From Anaeromassilibacillus sp. An200 (lineage in GTDB: Bacteria; Bacillota; Clostridia; Oscillospirales; Acutalibacteraceae): a DNA stretch of 64,000 nt. The position numbers and the translations under genes were made by a program. Where the stretch lies: contig NZ_NFJU01000002.1 of NCBI RefSeq assembly GCF_002160025.1, positions 62,001-126,000 of the forward strand. The letters are read 5' to 3'. The notes beneath the pieces are model-generated. The model saw only the letters and a program-made list of their open reading frames with translations. It was not told the DNA's origin and searched no databases. Below, one piece after another: positions 41,889-51,131 of the stretch; positions within the stretch are counted from its first letter, which is position 1; each line of letters starts with the position of its first letter.

Positions 41889-43961
41889 TTATTCACTGAT
41901 ATGTGCCACGGCAACCGTAAACGGCGCGCCGTTGACATAGAAGCCGCAGCCATCACCGGCATTGCCGACGGCGTATACCTTGAAGAACCAGTCATTGCCG
42001 CTGTTTCCGGCATACTCCACACGGAAGGAGGAGGAACCGGCCGTCATGGCAGGCTTGCTGGAAGCTGTCAGCTTGAACTGGTAGCTGCCGCCCTTCTTCA
42101 CCGTGAAGGGCGCGGTGGTATCGCTCATCACGCCGCCATATACCTCGGAAGCGGTGATGGTGGACACTTTCACACCATTTACCAGAACGTCGCACGTCTG
42201 GCCCACAGCACCGATGGCGTATACCTTGAAGAAATAGTCATTTCCATTCTGCGAGGCAAGCACCACGCGGAAGTTGGAATTGCTGACCGTCACGACGGGA
42301 GCCTGGCCGTTGGTGGAGGTAAGCTTATACTGATAGGAGCCTTTCACAGAGAAATTACCCACCGTATCGCTCACGCAGCCCTGCGGCTGAGTGTTTCCAC
42401 TTGTGCCGGGGTTCGTACCCGTGCCCGGATTTGTGCCGGAACCGGTATTCGGCATTGCCGTGCCGGTGCTGCCGCCGGAGGAAGATCCGCCGCCGCTGGA
42501 ATCGGAATCTTTCTCAGTAACTTTAACGCTTATGCTAAAAGTATATAAAACAGAACCAGGCGACATACACATTGCGGTAATGGTCACTGGACCACCTTTA
42601 GATTTCCCTGTTATTGCTCCTGTAAGAACATCAATATCAACAATACTAGTATCACTGGATTTCCATGTAACTATTGCATCTGATATTTCTTTATCATGAT
42701 TTTTTATTAGAGCTGTGAGTTGCGCTGTTTCCCCCTTTTGAATTTCTACGAAACCACTAATAGGTTTTGAATTGCAAAAAAACTCTATACTATAATCAGG
42801 ATTTATTTGTTCCCATGTTACATCTGGAGATACTATAAAAAATCTATCAGTATAATCAGGAACAACTTTAAAAGTTACTTCATTTCCATTTTTGATTGCA
42901 AGATTTTTTTCAAGCTCCATCCATTCATGATACAATTTGTGATCATAAAAAACATTGACTATATTGGTATCAAACTTTGCTTTAACTGTTAATGTGGAGG
43001 ATAAATCATTAGGAAGCCTGTTAAAATCATTTAGGTGTACTTGTATTCCTGTAATATTGCTTGGCTGCTCAGTAACCCTATCTATCCAAGTTCTTAAATT
43101 AATTTGAAAACTTTCACTGTCATTTTGATTTCTTTGAAGGATTTTTTGAGTACTATTAAAACTCCACATATAGCGACAAGAATAACCATAGCTGTCATAT
43201 ACAAAAATATTTAAAGAAAATCCTGGACAATTAAACTTTTCATGTTTAAAAATATCGCTATCAATTAATAAACTTCCCAAATAATCTTCTGGCTCAAAAA
43301 CATTAATATATACGGCTTTCGTATCAGTTGCTATATTATTTAAAATCACTTCAACACTTGTTGATGGAATAATAGCAGATGAAGAATTTTCATTATTAGA
43401 AACAGTCTGAATTTCTACGGGATTGTTCTCGTTCGCAGTCAAACTTCCACAGATAGTGGTTTTATACGAGATCTCCCAAGCCAGCATGTCGCTTCCTGCC
43501 GGGTATACTGCCAGCGTGGAACCGCCTGCCATGGAAACCGGCGGGACGGTGAAGGTGATCTTTTGGTTGTCGGAATCTCCCGGCTGTACCTCGTCATTTG
43601 TCTCCACAGGAGAAGCGTTTTCCGGTGCATAGACCAGATTGTTTTCCGTATCCAACACCTTCAGATCAAACGATCCCGCAAGGTTTTCACCGGTAAAGAT
43701 AATTGTTACATCTTCTTTTCCAGACGAAAGATCCACTTCCACACTTTCACTTAACTCTACCTTAACATACTCGGATTCCGTAACCTTAACATATGCGGAA
43801 TTGACTTTGGTTCCATCGCCCTGCTGGACGAGGACATAACCGGAATCAGAACTCCAGACTCTATCCCCTACCATTGGCTCCGCTGCCGAGACAACGGTGA
43901 ATATCGACGTGAGCATGCAGGTCACAAGTACAAGCGCGAGGAACTGCTTAAACGCTTTCAT
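41889..43961 (-). CDS. Secreted protein paralogue with near-identical ends and AT-rich middle
   Basis: A 690-residue exported protein, paralogue of 30971-33631. The signal peptide region (MKAFKQFLALVLVTCMLTS) and the C-terminal ~200 residues (Gly/Thr/Pro linker and two FFKVYA-type modules) are nearly the same as in gene 1. The middle (about residues 180-490; 42500-43440) differs and is clearly AT-rich, unlike its neighbours, with one Big_2-like domain (EIQKGETAQLTALIKNHDKE, VTWKSSDTSIVDIDVLTG). This looks like cassette replacement inside a duplicated gene. Start ATG 43961 follows GGAGGG. No cell-wall anchor motif is seen. Confidence 0.85.
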   Translation of the reverse strand: MKAFKQFLALVLVTCMLTSIFTVVSAAEPMVGDRVWSSDSGYVLVQQGDGTKVNSAYVKVTESEYVKVELSESVEVDLSSGKEDVTIIFTGENLAGSFDLKVLDTENNLVYAPENASPVETNDEVQPGDSDNQKITFTVPPVSMAGGSTLAVYPAGSDMLAWEISYKTTICGSLTANENNPVEIQTVSNNENSSSAIIPSTSVEVILNNIATDTKAVYINVFEPEDYLGSLLIDSDIFKHEKFNCPGFSLNIFVYDSYGYSCRYMWSFNSTQKILQRNQNDSESFQINLRTWIDRVTEQPSNITGIQVHLNDFNRLPNDLSSTLTVKAKFDTNIVNVFYDHKLYHEWMELEKNLAIKNGNEVTFKVVPDYTDRFFIVSPDVTWEQINPDYSIEFFCNSKPISGFVEIQKGETAQLTALIKNHDKEISDAIVTWKSSDTSIVDIDVLTGAITGKSKGGPVTITAMCMSPGSVLYTFSISVKVTEKDSDSSGGGSSSGGSTGTAMPNTGSGTNPGTGTNPGTSGNTQPQGCVSDTVGNFSVKGSYQYKLTSTNGQAPVVTVSNSNFRVVLASQNGNDYFFKVYAIGAVGQTCDVLVNGVKVSTITASEVYGGVMSDTTAPFTVKKGGSYQFKLTASSKPAMTAGSSSFRVEYAGNSGNDWFFKVYAVGNAGDGCGFYVNGAPFTVAVAHISE

Positions 43962-44187
43962 AATACGATATCCCTCCTGCAAAATTTCCGCGCAGAAAGA
44001 GACGAAGCACGTCCCCGGCCTGCACGCCGCCGAATGGAAAAACTTCCTTTTGCATCGATCCCTCCCTCATTTACTTCCATTTCTCTCCTATTGCTTATAT
44101 TCAACGGAACGCAGCCATCACCTCCCCACTAAAATTCTCTTGTCCTGCCGCCCGCCGGGCGGATCAAACTGCTTGGAAGGCGTCTTT

Positions 44188-44232
44188 ATGGTGCAGCATT
44201 GCTGCACCATACAAAGATGGCGCCATCTTTGT
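44188..44232 (-). repeat. Two abutting perfect palindromes in the gene 2 leader
   Basis: ATGGTGCAGCA-T-TGCTGCACCAT at 44188-44210 is followed directly by a 22-bp perfect palindrome (44211-44232) with centre GGCGCC. The leader of gene 1 lacks this insert and keeps only the right half. Two strong hairpins would form in RNA. Confidence 0.9.
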
Positions 44233-44292
44233 CGCTTTTCCTAAACCCCTCATATTTGGGGTCAGAATACATCTATTCTATTTATTGGTATC

Positions 44293-44321
44293 AGTATAGC
44301 ATGCATTCCAGGTAAAATCAA
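44293..44321 (-). promoter_or_regulatory. Promoter of secreted protein gene 2
   Basis: TTGATT (44316-44321), 17 nt, TATACT (44293-44298), minus strand; the boxes and most of the spacer match gene 1. Confidence 0.75.
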
Positions 44322-44357
44322 CTATCAATAGGAACAAATTGGAATTTTGGATCGCCG

Positions 44358-46328
44358 TTATGCGCGCACCGGAATTCTTGCAACTGTGAAGCTGAACGCC
44401 GGAAGCTTGAGAGAGCCCGCAAACGGCTCCTGTGCTGTTTGCAGCGTCACCACATCCGGGTTGGTGATGCAGTTGTAATCCTCCTCACATCCGGAAATGC
44501 GGGACAGCTTCACCGCCCCAGCCGGTGCATACGATTCCGCCAGACGCAGAGAAAGATCCCTGGCCCGCGCGCTGTGGTTCACAACCTTCACGATGATTTC
44601 TCCCGCCGCCTCGTCAAAGGAAGCATTTGCATAGATCTCCTGCTCACGCAGGGCTTTTTCCTGCCCCTCCATGGCAAGGGTAACGGTCCCCAGATTCTCG
44701 CCGTACAGCTTCTGAACGTAGTAGCTGGGCGTTCCATAGGCGCGCGCGTCATCAAACCAGATCATATCCGGCGACCACTGCGCGTAGCCCACACGGGCAA
44801 AAAGCGGCGCATAGGAAGCCAGCACCACCACATCCGCGTTGCGCTCCACACCGGTGAGGAAAGCCGCCTCCGCCAGCGCGCCGCCAAGCGTGTTCGCGTC
44901 CGGGCGGTTCATGCCGTTCACCGGATGCGCGGCGTACTCGCCGGAAAAGACCTTGATGTTTCTCGGGTACGCATCGTAAAAATCGGTGTGCTCGTAGAAC
45001 CATTCCGGCTTGACATAATAGTGCTCGTCCACCGCGTAGACAAAGTTCTCCTTCTTCGGCGCGGCTTCCTTGTAGAAGTCCCATGCGGCCGTATAGCGCT
45101 CCGAGGTGATATCGGGGCCCGCGGAGCCAATCAGGCGCATCTCGGGATATTTTGCATGGATCGCCTGCTCAAACGCCTGATAGCGGGAGAAGAAATCCAC
45201 CTTTTCCGTCTGCCACTGCTCGTTGCCGATGCCCATCATCGTCATGCCGAACGGGGCGGGATGGCCCATCTGCGCGCGCACGGCGCCCCATTTGGTTTCC
45301 GAGGAACCATTGGCAAACTCCACCAGATCGAGCGCGTCCTGCACGAACTCCGCAAAAGCGGGATCGTCCATCTCCACCAGCTCATACGACTGGTACTGGC
45401 ACGCCAGGCCAACGTTCAGAACAGGCAGCGGCTGCGCGCCGATCAGCTCGCACAGCAGAAAATATTCGTAGTAGCCCAGGCCAAGCGACTGGTTATAGTG
45501 CGAATAGCAGGTGTGGAAGCCGCTCTCCTGCTTGGTGTCATGCATGGCCCAGCGGTTAAAATTGTTCCGGCGGCTCTCCGGGCGTCCGACGCTCTCCTTC
45601 CAGCGATAGCGGTTTTCCAGCGTGTTGCCCTCGATGATGCAGCCGCCGGGGAAGCGCAGGAATCCGGGGTGCAGGCCCTTGAGCAGTTCAAACAGATCCC
45701 GGCGGAACACGCCCGCCACCGCGTCCTCCGGCATGAGGGAGATAAAATCAAACTCCACCACACCCGGCTGCGTGAGGGACAGCACAAACCGCGCGCCGCG
45801 CACATCCTCTTTTGCGGTGAGCACAGCTTCGTACCGCGTCCACTTGTGCCAGGCGTTTTCCTCCTCGCTTACGCAGGTGATCTCCGCTGCCGCGTATTCC
45901 ACACGCTCCTTGACAGCCGCGACGCGCAGGCCGCCCTGATACCGGACGCAGCGCGCATAAAACGAAACCCGGTAGCTTTTTCCCTGTTCCAGACGCAGGC
46001 CGTCATATGCCTTGTTCGCAAAGCCCTGTCCGGCGTAATCGACCGTAAAACGCAGGTAATGCGGATTTGCCCGGTCCAGCGGACTGCCCATGACATACTC
46101 CATACGGCCCTGGCCATACTCCTGCGTGGGCTCCCAGGCATATCCGGGATCGTGCTTCGTGTAATAGTCGCCCACCGTGCCATAGCAGTCGAGGAACTCG
46201 AATGAGCGGTTTTCAATCATCTCCGCATACAGTCCGCCGTCTGCGGCATAGTTGATGTCCTCAAAGAACAGGCCGATCATGTCTTTTTGAATCGGCACAC
46301 CTTTTTTGTCTGAAAGATAAAGCTCCAT
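44358..46328 (-). CDS. Alpha-L-arabinofuranosidase, GH51-like
   Basis: A 656-residue cytoplasmic glycosidase (no signal peptide) likely releasing arabinose from arabino-oligosaccharides. The N-terminus DMIGLFFEDINYAADGGLYA is typical of GH51; a jelly-roll-like insert (about 60-190) precedes the barrel start LHPGFLRFPGGCIIEGNTLE. The acid/base Glu is E370 in MGIGNEQW; the nucleophile is probably E464 in FSGEYAAH, with DEHYY (E435) as another conserved loop. The C-terminal beta domain ends LPAFSFTVARIPVRA. Start ATG 46328 follows AGGGAGG; a longer open frame upstream crosses the promoter and is not used. Monocistronic. Confidence 0.9.
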   Translation of the reverse strand: MELYLSDKKGVPIQKDMIGLFFEDINYAADGGLYAEMIENRSFEFLDCYGTVGDYYTKHDPGYAWEPTQEYGQGRMEYVMGSPLDRANPHYLRFTVDYAGQGFANKAYDGLRLEQGKSYRVSFYARCVRYQGGLRVAAVKERVEYAAAEITCVSEEENAWHKWTRYEAVLTAKEDVRGARFVLSLTQPGVVEFDFISLMPEDAVAGVFRRDLFELLKGLHPGFLRFPGGCIIEGNTLENRYRWKESVGRPESRRNNFNRWAMHDTKQESGFHTCYSHYNQSLGLGYYEYFLLCELIGAQPLPVLNVGLACQYQSYELVEMDDPAFAEFVQDALDLVEFANGSSETKWGAVRAQMGHPAPFGMTMMGIGNEQWQTEKVDFFSRYQAFEQAIHAKYPEMRLIGSAGPDITSERYTAAWDFYKEAAPKKENFVYAVDEHYYVKPEWFYEHTDFYDAYPRNIKVFSGEYAAHPVNGMNRPDANTLGGALAEAAFLTGVERNADVVVLASYAPLFARVGYAQWSPDMIWFDDARAYGTPSYYVQKLYGENLGTVTLAMEGQEKALREQEIYANASFDEAAGEIIVKVVNHSARARDLSLRLAESYAPAGAVKLSRISGCEEDYNCITNPDVVTLQTAQEPFAGSLKLPAFSFTVARIPVRA

Positions 46329-46382
46329 TTTTTCCTCCCTCTGTCTCCAACAATTGGAAACCTTTGCTTTTATCTGCTTTTT

Positions 46383-46411
46383 ATTATAAAAAACTTTTTT
46401 CTCTGTGTAAA
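46383..46411 (-). promoter_or_regulatory. Promoter of the GH51 gene
   Basis: TTTACA (46406-46411), 17 nt, TATAAT (46383-46388), minus strand, immediately after the leuCD terminator. Confidence 0.75.
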
Positions 46412-46427
46412 CCTTTTCCCGCTCTGC

Positions 46428-46471
46428 AAAAAGGCCCCCGCGCCCTTTCCCAACGGAAGGACGCGGAAGCC
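46428..46471 (-). terminator. Terminator of leuCD
   Basis: In the minus strand GGCTTCCGCGTCCTTCC pairs with GGAAAGGGCGCGGGGGCC, then TTTTT. G-U pairs are included. Confidence 0.8.
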
Positions 46472-46488
46472 GGGAATTCTTTTGCCTT

Positions 46489-46974
46489 TTACTTTTCCTG
46501 AAGGCTGTTGAGCAGCCCGCCTTTGCGGATAATGTTCTGAATAAAGGGCGGGAAGGGCTGTGCCTGGAAGGTTTTTCCGGTGGTTTCATCCTGGATGACA
46601 CCGGTATCGAAATCCACGGACACCTCGTCGCCCGCCTGGATTTCCGCGGCGGCCTCGGGGCATTCCAGAATCGCCAGACCGATGTTGATTGCGTTGCGGT
46701 AGAAAATGCGCGCGAAGGTCGGCGCAATCACGCAGGAAATCCCGCTGGCCTTGATGGCAATCGGCGCGTGCTCACGCGAGGAGCCGCAGCCGAAGTTCTT
46801 GCCCGCCACCATAATGTCGCCGGGCTTAACCTTCTTCACAAAATCCTTGTCGATGTCCTCCATGCAGTGAGCGGCCAGCTCGCTGTGGGAGGCTGTATTC
46901 AGATAACGGGCGGGAATGATTACGTCCGTATCCACGTTATCGCCGTAGCGGTGTACCAGTCCATGTGCGTTCAT
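46489..46974 (-). CDS. leuD: 3-isopropylmalate dehydratase small subunit
   Basis: A 161-residue swivel-domain subunit of isopropylmalate isomerase in leucine synthesis. [17 protein letters not shown] and [21 protein letters not shown] are diagnostic; [13 protein letters not shown] follows. This is the short, archaeal/clostridial-type LeuD. AGGAGGA precedes the ATG at 46974. It begins 12 nt after leuC, so the two subunits are made together. Confidence 0.97.
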   Translation of the reverse strand: MNAHGLVHRYGDNVDTDVIIPARYLNTASHSELAAHCMEDIDKDFVKKVKPGDIMVAGKNFGCGSSREHAPIAIKASGISCVIAPTFARIFYRNAINIGLAILECPEAAAEIQAGDEVSVDFDTGVIQDETTGKTFQAQPFPPFIQNIIRKGGLLNSLQEK

Positions 46975-46986
46975 GTCGATTCCTCC

Positions 46987-48249
46987 TCAGTTGAGCTTGG
47001 CCGGGTCGGTCAGATAGCCCGTCACCGCGCTGGCGGCGGCAACAGCCGGGCTGGCAAGGTAAATTTCGCTCTCAATGTGGCCCATGCGGCCGACAAAGTT
47101 GCGGTTTGTTGTGGAGACAGCGCGCTCCCCCTTGCCGAGCACGCCCATGTGACCGCCCAGGCAGGGGCCGCAGGTCGGCATGCTGAAAATCGCGCCCGCG
47201 AGAATAAACGTCTCCGCCAGCCCTTCGCGGATCGCGTCGAGATAAATCTGCTGGGTGCCGGGGATGATGATGCAGCGCACCCCGTCGGCTACCTTGCGGC
47301 CCTTGAGGATGGAAGCCGCCATGCGCAGATCCTCCATGCGGCCGTTCGTGCACGAACCGATCACCGCCTGATCGATCTTCACCTCGCCCACCTCGTCGAT
47401 GGTGCGCGTGTTCTCCGGCAGATGCGGGAACGACACCGTCGGGCGGAGCTTGTCGAGCTCGATGACAACCTCACGGTCATACACCGCGTCCGGGTCTGCC
47501 TCATAGACGACGGCTTCGCGGCGGAAACGGTTCTTTCCGTAGGCAAGCGTCACCTCGTCCACCGGGAAAATACCGTTCTTCGCGCCCGCTTCGATCGCCA
47601 TGTTCGCAATGCACAGGCGGTCGTCCATGGACAGGCTCTTCACGCCGTCGCCGGCGAACTCGAGAGACTGATACAGCGCACCGTCCACGCCGATCTCCCC
47701 GATCAGGTGAAGAATCACGTCCTTGCCGCTGACAAATTCCGGCAGCTTGCCGCGCAGTGTGACGCGGATCGCGGACGGAACCTTAAACCACGTCTTGCCC
47801 GCGATCATACCCGCGGCCATATCCGTGGAGCCGACGCCCGTGGAGAACGCGCCCAGCGCGCCATAGGTGCAGGTGTGAGAGTCCGCGCCGATCACGCAGT
47901 CGCCCGGCACCACGATGCCCTGCTCGGGCAAAAGCGCGTGCTCAATGCCCACGCGGCCCACATCGAAGAAATTGTCAATATCATATTTGGACGCGAACTG
48001 ACGCACCTGACGGCACTGCTCCGCCGCCTTGATGTCCTTGTTCGGGGTGAAGTGGTCGAGCACCAGCGCAATGCGCGACTTGTCGAACACGGAATCCGCG
48101 CCGCATTTTTCAAATTCATTGATCGCCACAGGCGAGGTGATATCATTGCCAAGCACCAGATCCAGCTTCGCTTCGATGAGCTGGCCCGGCTCCACATGGT
48201 CCAGACCGGCGTGCGCCGCCAGAATCTTCTGGGTCATGGTCATTCCCAT
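46987..48249 (-). CDS. leuC: 3-isopropylmalate dehydratase large subunit
   Basis: A 420-residue aconitase-family enzyme carrying the [4Fe-4S] cluster; cluster Cys residues are in IGSCTNGR and [25 protein letters not shown] and the [20 protein letters not shown] segment are typical of LeuC. It converts 2- to 3-isopropylmalate together with LeuD. Start ATG 48249 ([11 protein letters not shown]) follows GAGAGGA; ATG 48243 is an alternative. No leucine T-box is visible in the short leader. Divergent from the CRP/FNR gene, whose operator region it shares. Confidence 0.97.
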   Translation of the reverse strand: MGMTMTQKILAAHAGLDHVEPGQLIEAKLDLVLGNDITSPVAINEFEKCGADSVFDKSRIALVLDHFTPNKDIKAAEQCRQVRQFASKYDIDNFFDVGRVGIEHALLPEQGIVVPGDCVIGADSHTCTYGALGAFSTGVGSTDMAAGMIAGKTWFKVPSAIRVTLRGKLPEFVSGKDVILHLIGEIGVDGALYQSLEFAGDGVKSLSMDDRLCIANMAIEAGAKNGIFPVDEVTLAYGKNRFRREAVVYEADPDAVYDREVVIELDKLRPTVSFPHLPENTRTIDEVGEVKIDQAVIGSCTNGRMEDLRMAASILKGRKVADGVRCIIIPGTQQIYLDAIREGLAETFILAGAIFSMPTCGPCLGGHMGVLGKGERAVSTTNRNFVGRMGHIESEIYLASPAVAAASAVTGYLTDPAKLN

Positions 48250-48318
48250 TTTTCCTCTCTCCTTTTCCCTGCCGCCCGTTCTCCGACGGCGTCTGTGCCT
48301 TCCAGTATGCCAGATTTC

Positions 48319-48348
48319 TTGCAAAAAGAATGTATCATATGTTACAAT
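48319..48348 (+). promoter_or_regulatory. Promoter of the CRP/FNR-type regulator
   Basis: TTGCAA (48319-48324), 18 nt, TACAAT (48343-48348). Confidence 0.7.
48331..48346. promoter_or_regulatory. Palindromic operator candidate in the regulator promoter
   Basis: TGTATCATATGTTACA, a 16-bp palindrome broken at only one symmetric pair, overlapping the spacer and -10 box. The size and half-site spacing suit a CRP/FNR dimer, so autoregulation and control of the divergent leuCD are plausible. Confidence 0.65.
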
Positions 48349-48423
48349 AGAAAAAATTCTGCCTGACAACGGGCGAAAAACGGCATGGGACAGACGATGC
48401 ACCGGGATCAGGAGGGAAACAGC

Positions 48424-49038
48424 ATGGCACAGCACGCGGAAAATCCGTGGAAAATCTTTGAGGAAACGCAGCCGATCCGGCTTTACGCCAAAAATCAGAC
48501 GGTCTATTCGCAGGAGGAAACGGCGGTGCAGTTCTATTACCTGCTGAGCGGATCCGTGAAAATCACGCTCTCCTCGCCGGACGGCGGAGAACACATCCTG
48601 CGGCTGGTCGCGCCGGGGGAGCTGTTTGGGGAAGCGTCGTTTTTTGACGGAAAAATGCGCGTTTCCTCGGCGCGCACACTGGAAAAGTCGGAGATCATTT
48701 CCGTTAACCGTCCGGCGCTGCTGCAATGCATTGCTTTGCGCCCCCAGCTTGCGATGGATCTGATGCACTCGCTGGCCGGGACGATCCGGCTGCTCTCGGC
48801 GCAGGTGGACGCGCTGGCCTTTCTGCGCGCGGATGAGCGTGTGGAACGGCTGCTGCACGGTCTGGCGGACGAGGAAGGCATGGTGCGCCTGACGCATGAG
48901 GAGATTGCCGGGCTGGCGGGTCTTTCCCGCGTGACGGTGACGCGCGTGCTCTCGCGCCTGGCGGCGCAGGGCCGGATCGAACGCGGTTACGGCGGCCTGC
49001 GGCTCCATAAACAACCAGCTTCCAAAGAGCAAACATAA
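48424..49038 (+). CDS. CRP/FNR-family transcriptional regulator
   Basis: A 204-residue regulator. The N-terminal cyclic-nucleotide-binding-type barrel has [20 protein letters not shown] and [18 protein letters not shown]; the dimer helix is [20 protein letters not shown]-like; the C-terminal winged helix is [20 protein letters not shown] followed by [10 protein letters not shown]. The FNR N-terminal Cys cluster is missing, so it does not carry an FNR-type iron-sulfur site. ATG 48424 follows AGGAGG. A palindrome in its promoter suggests autoregulation. Effector unknown. Confidence 0.9.
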   Translation: MAQHAENPWKIFEETQPIRLYAKNQTVYSQEETAVQFYYLLSGSVKITLSSPDGGEHILRLVAPGELFGEASFFDGKMRVSSARTLEKSEIISVNRPALLQCIALRPQLAMDLMHSLAGTIRLLSAQVDALAFLRADERVERLLHGLADEEGMVRLTHEEIAGLAGLSRVTVTRVLSRLAAQGRIERGYGGLRLHKQPASKEQT

Positions 49039-49147
49039 AGTTTTCGCTCAAGCCTTTTTCAAAAGGCTTGCGGGGTCTGGGGCAGAGCCCCATAAAACCG
49101 TGCGAAGCCAAAGAAAGCCAGGAAAAAGAGCGAAGCGATTTTTTCCG
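49038..49147 (+). repeat. Dispersed repeat family C, copy 2
   Basis: About 110 nt very similar to 16141-16259, in the same orientation, beginning at the stop codon of the regulator gene. The middle stem is TGGGGC-AGA-GCCCCA here, against GAAGGGGGC/GCCCCCTTC in copy 1. Confidence 0.85.
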
Positions 49148-49183
49148 AACGTCAGGCTCTCAGGTGCTTTCCCGCACAACAAA

Positions 49184-49220
49184 GCGCCCGTTCCCCACAA
49201 AGCATATGGGGAACGGGCGC
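49184..49220 (-). terminator. Terminator of gene 49236-50003
   Basis: GCGCCCGTTCCCC / GGGGAACGGGCGC hairpin; the minus strand continues TTTGTTGTG. Confidence 0.75.
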
Positions 49221-49235
49221 TGTATTTCTGAAAGC

Positions 49236-50003
49236 TTACTCCGCGGCAGAGGAAGCCGCTTCGGCGGAGGAGGAAGCATCCTCGCCGCCGGCGTTGGTGG
49301 GCGTACCCGCCACAAGGTTTTCATAAAGCTCCTTGCAGCCAACATAATAATCGGGTTTTTTGTCCAGAAGATCGTCGCGGATCCAGCGCAGGGAGAATCT
49401 GTAATCACTGAAAACCTCGCCGATCTCCGTATCGGCCAACCCCTTGCACTCAGACATCGGCAGGCGCATGTTTTCATAATCATCCGCGCCCTCCTCCGGC
49501 AGAGAACCGTCCAGATAGGTGAACAGTCCCTCCTCTGTGCCGTAGGCAACAAAGCTGTCGTCGTCCGTCAGATAAATATAGGAATCGCCTGTCTGAACGT
49601 CTCCCTGGAACTTCACGATCCCGGCCATCTGCATGTTGGGATCCATCGTATTGGCAGCCTCGCCCTGCGCAATCTCAAAGACGTTCATCTGCACGACAAT
49701 CTCGCCGTCTCCGTTGATATCCTCTCCGTATTTCTCCATTTCCTCCGCGAGCTGATCCGAAAGATCAGAGGGGATTGTCTGTGAGGTCAGAATCGCGATG
49801 TTATAGTCGGGGTGAACTTTCGTCACCATATCGTAGACCATGTACGCCACAAACAGCACCGCGATAGCCGCCACAATTACATGAGTCTTGTGGTAAAACC
49901 AGAAATTATTCCATTTATCCTTTTTGGTTTTCAATGTGATCTCCGCACCGGCGCGGTTGATCTCCTCCTCGCCCGCGTGCAGCAGATACCGTTCTCTAGC
50001 CAC
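49236..50003 (-). CDS. Unknown single-spanning membrane protein, GTG start
   Basis: A 255-residue protein with a ~35-residue cytoplasmic N-terminus, one membrane helix (HVIVAAIAVLFVAYMVYDMV, about 38-58) and an extracellular domain of ~190 residues that is acidic and mixed alpha/beta; the last 20 residues are a Ser/Ala/Glu tail. I do not recognise the extracellular domain. GTG 50003 is chosen because GGGAGGGA lies upstream and the in-frame extension is not protein-like. TGCTATAAT (50037-50045, minus strand) is an extended -10. It is separate from the HAD gene, which ends 80 nt upstream. Confidence 0.7.
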   Translation of the reverse strand: MARERYLLHAGEEEINRAGAEITLKTKKDKWNNFWFYHKTHVIVAAIAVLFVAYMVYDMVTKVHPDYNIAILTSQTIPSDLSDQLAEEMEKYGEDINGDGEIVVQMNVFEIAQGEAANTMDPNMQMAGIVKFQGDVQTGDSYIYLTDDDSFVAYGTEEGLFTYLDGSLPEEGADDYENMRLPMSECKGLADTEIGEVFSDYRFSLRWIRDDLLDKKPDYYVGCKELYENLVAGTPTNAGGEDASSSAEAASSAAE

Positions 50004-50082
50004 AGCCTTCCCTCCCGGCCCGATAATACTTGTCTCATTATAGCAGGATTTCCCGGGAAAAATCCATGAATATATTGTAAAT

Positions 50083-50748
50083 TCAGGGGAGAAGCAGATA
50101 CGCCCGCAGGCCCTCCGGGGACTGCGCCGCGCCCAGGCTTCCCTCACCCGTCAGCTCACCGGGAGAGCCATAGCCGTAAGCCGCTCCGACAAAGGCGGTT
50201 CCCGCTTCGCGCGCGCCGTCACGGTCATACCGGGTATCCCCGATCATGACGGCCTGCCGCGGGGGAACACCCAGACCGGTGCAGGCCGCTTCGATCAGGC
50301 CTCGCTTACCCATGCCCTTTTCATCCTCACGGTTGCCGGACAGGAAGTCGACGCGGGAGAGGATCCCAAAGCTCTCACAGACGGCATGCGCCATCTGGGC
50401 GGGCTTGGCAGTGGCAACAGCCAGCCTTGCCCCGGCGGCACGCAGATCCTCCAACAGAGGAAGGATCCCCGGATAGACGGAACATTCCAGATAGCCGCCC
50501 GCGCGGTAATGCGTGCGGTAGCGCTCCACGGCTTCCTCCGCCTGCTCCGGAGTCAGATGGCAGAAGGTGGTGTAGCTGTACCAGAGCGGCGGACCGATGA
50601 AGCGGCGCAGCGTGTCCTCCGGCGGGATGGGCAGGCCCATTTCTTCGAGGGAAAGGCGGACACAGTGCAGGATGCCGGGATGCGATTCCGTGAGAGTGCC
50701 GTCGAGGTCAAACAGGACGGCGGAAAAACGCGGACGCATCGGACTCAC
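50083..50748 (-). CDS. HAD-superfamily phosphatase (phosphoglycolate-phosphatase-like)
   Basis: A 221-residue haloacid-dehalogenase hydrolase. Motif I is FDLDGTLTES, motif II the Thr of VATAKP, and motif III/IV MIGDTRYDRDGAREAG. The helical cap between motifs I and II places it in the Gph/PpaX group; the exact substrate is open. It starts at GTG 50748, overlapping the stop of the thioesterase gene as GTGA, so translation is coupled; ATG 50739 is an alternative. Last gene of a two-gene operon. Confidence 0.87.
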   Translation of the reverse strand: MSPMRPRFSAVLFDLDGTLTESHPGILHCVRLSLEEMGLPIPPEDTLRRFIGPPLWYSYTTFCHLTPEQAEEAVERYRTHYRAGGYLECSVYPGILPLLEDLRAAGARLAVATAKPAQMAHAVCESFGILSRVDFLSGNREDEKGMGKRGLIEAACTGLGVPPRQAVMIGDTRYDRDGAREAGTAFVGAAYGYGSPGELTGEGSLGAAQSPEGLRAYLLLP

Positions 50749-51131
50749 CGAGGCAGGCGGGCGGCCGCCTTCTCCGGGAAGGTGGCGGCTTTCACGGACA
50801 CGCGCTCATGTGTGCCGGTGGCAATCACGCCCGCGTCGTCGCGCGCCTCCAGCGTAAAGCGGAACACGCGGCCCTCCTGCGCGACGAGAGTGGCCGTGGC
50901 GGTGATGTGCGCGCCCTCCGGGGAAGGAGCGTCGTGGGAAAGGGAAAGCTTCGTGCCGACGGAGGTAATGCCCTCGTCAAGGTATTTCTGCGCCAGCAGG
51001 CAGGCGGACTGCTCGAGAAGCGCCGCGACCATCGGGGTCGCCAGCACGGGCAGAGAGCCGGAGCCAACGTGGCAGGCCAGCATCTCCGGGGTTACGATGG
51101 CTTCGGTGGACAGGGTTGTGGGATTTGACAT
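50745..51131 (-). CDS. Hotdog-fold acyl-CoA thioesterase (FlK-like)
   Basis: A 128-residue single hotdog domain. The pattern LATPMVAALLEQSACLLAQKYL (helix) then SVGTKLSLSHDAPSPEGAHI, VFRFTLEARDDAGVIATGTHER fits the fluoroacetyl-CoA thioesterase-like family, in which Thr/Glu/His residues act on short acyl-CoA. ATG 51131 follows CGGAGGAA. It forms an operon with the HAD phosphatase. The natural substrate in clostridia is not established; hydrolysis of a toxic or by-product acyl-CoA is inferred. Confidence 0.82.
   Translation of the reverse strand: MSNPTTLSTEAIVTPEMLACHVGSGSLPVLATPMVAALLEQSACLLAQKYLDEGITSVGTKLSLSHDAPSPEGAHITATATLVAQEGRVFRFTLEARDDAGVIATGTHERVSVKAATFPEKAAARLPR

Noticed and set aside
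48250-48423. Leucine T-box before leuC
   Set aside because: No T-box sequence (AGGGTGGNACCGCG type) and no room for specifier stems; same for the 40-nt leader of ilvD.
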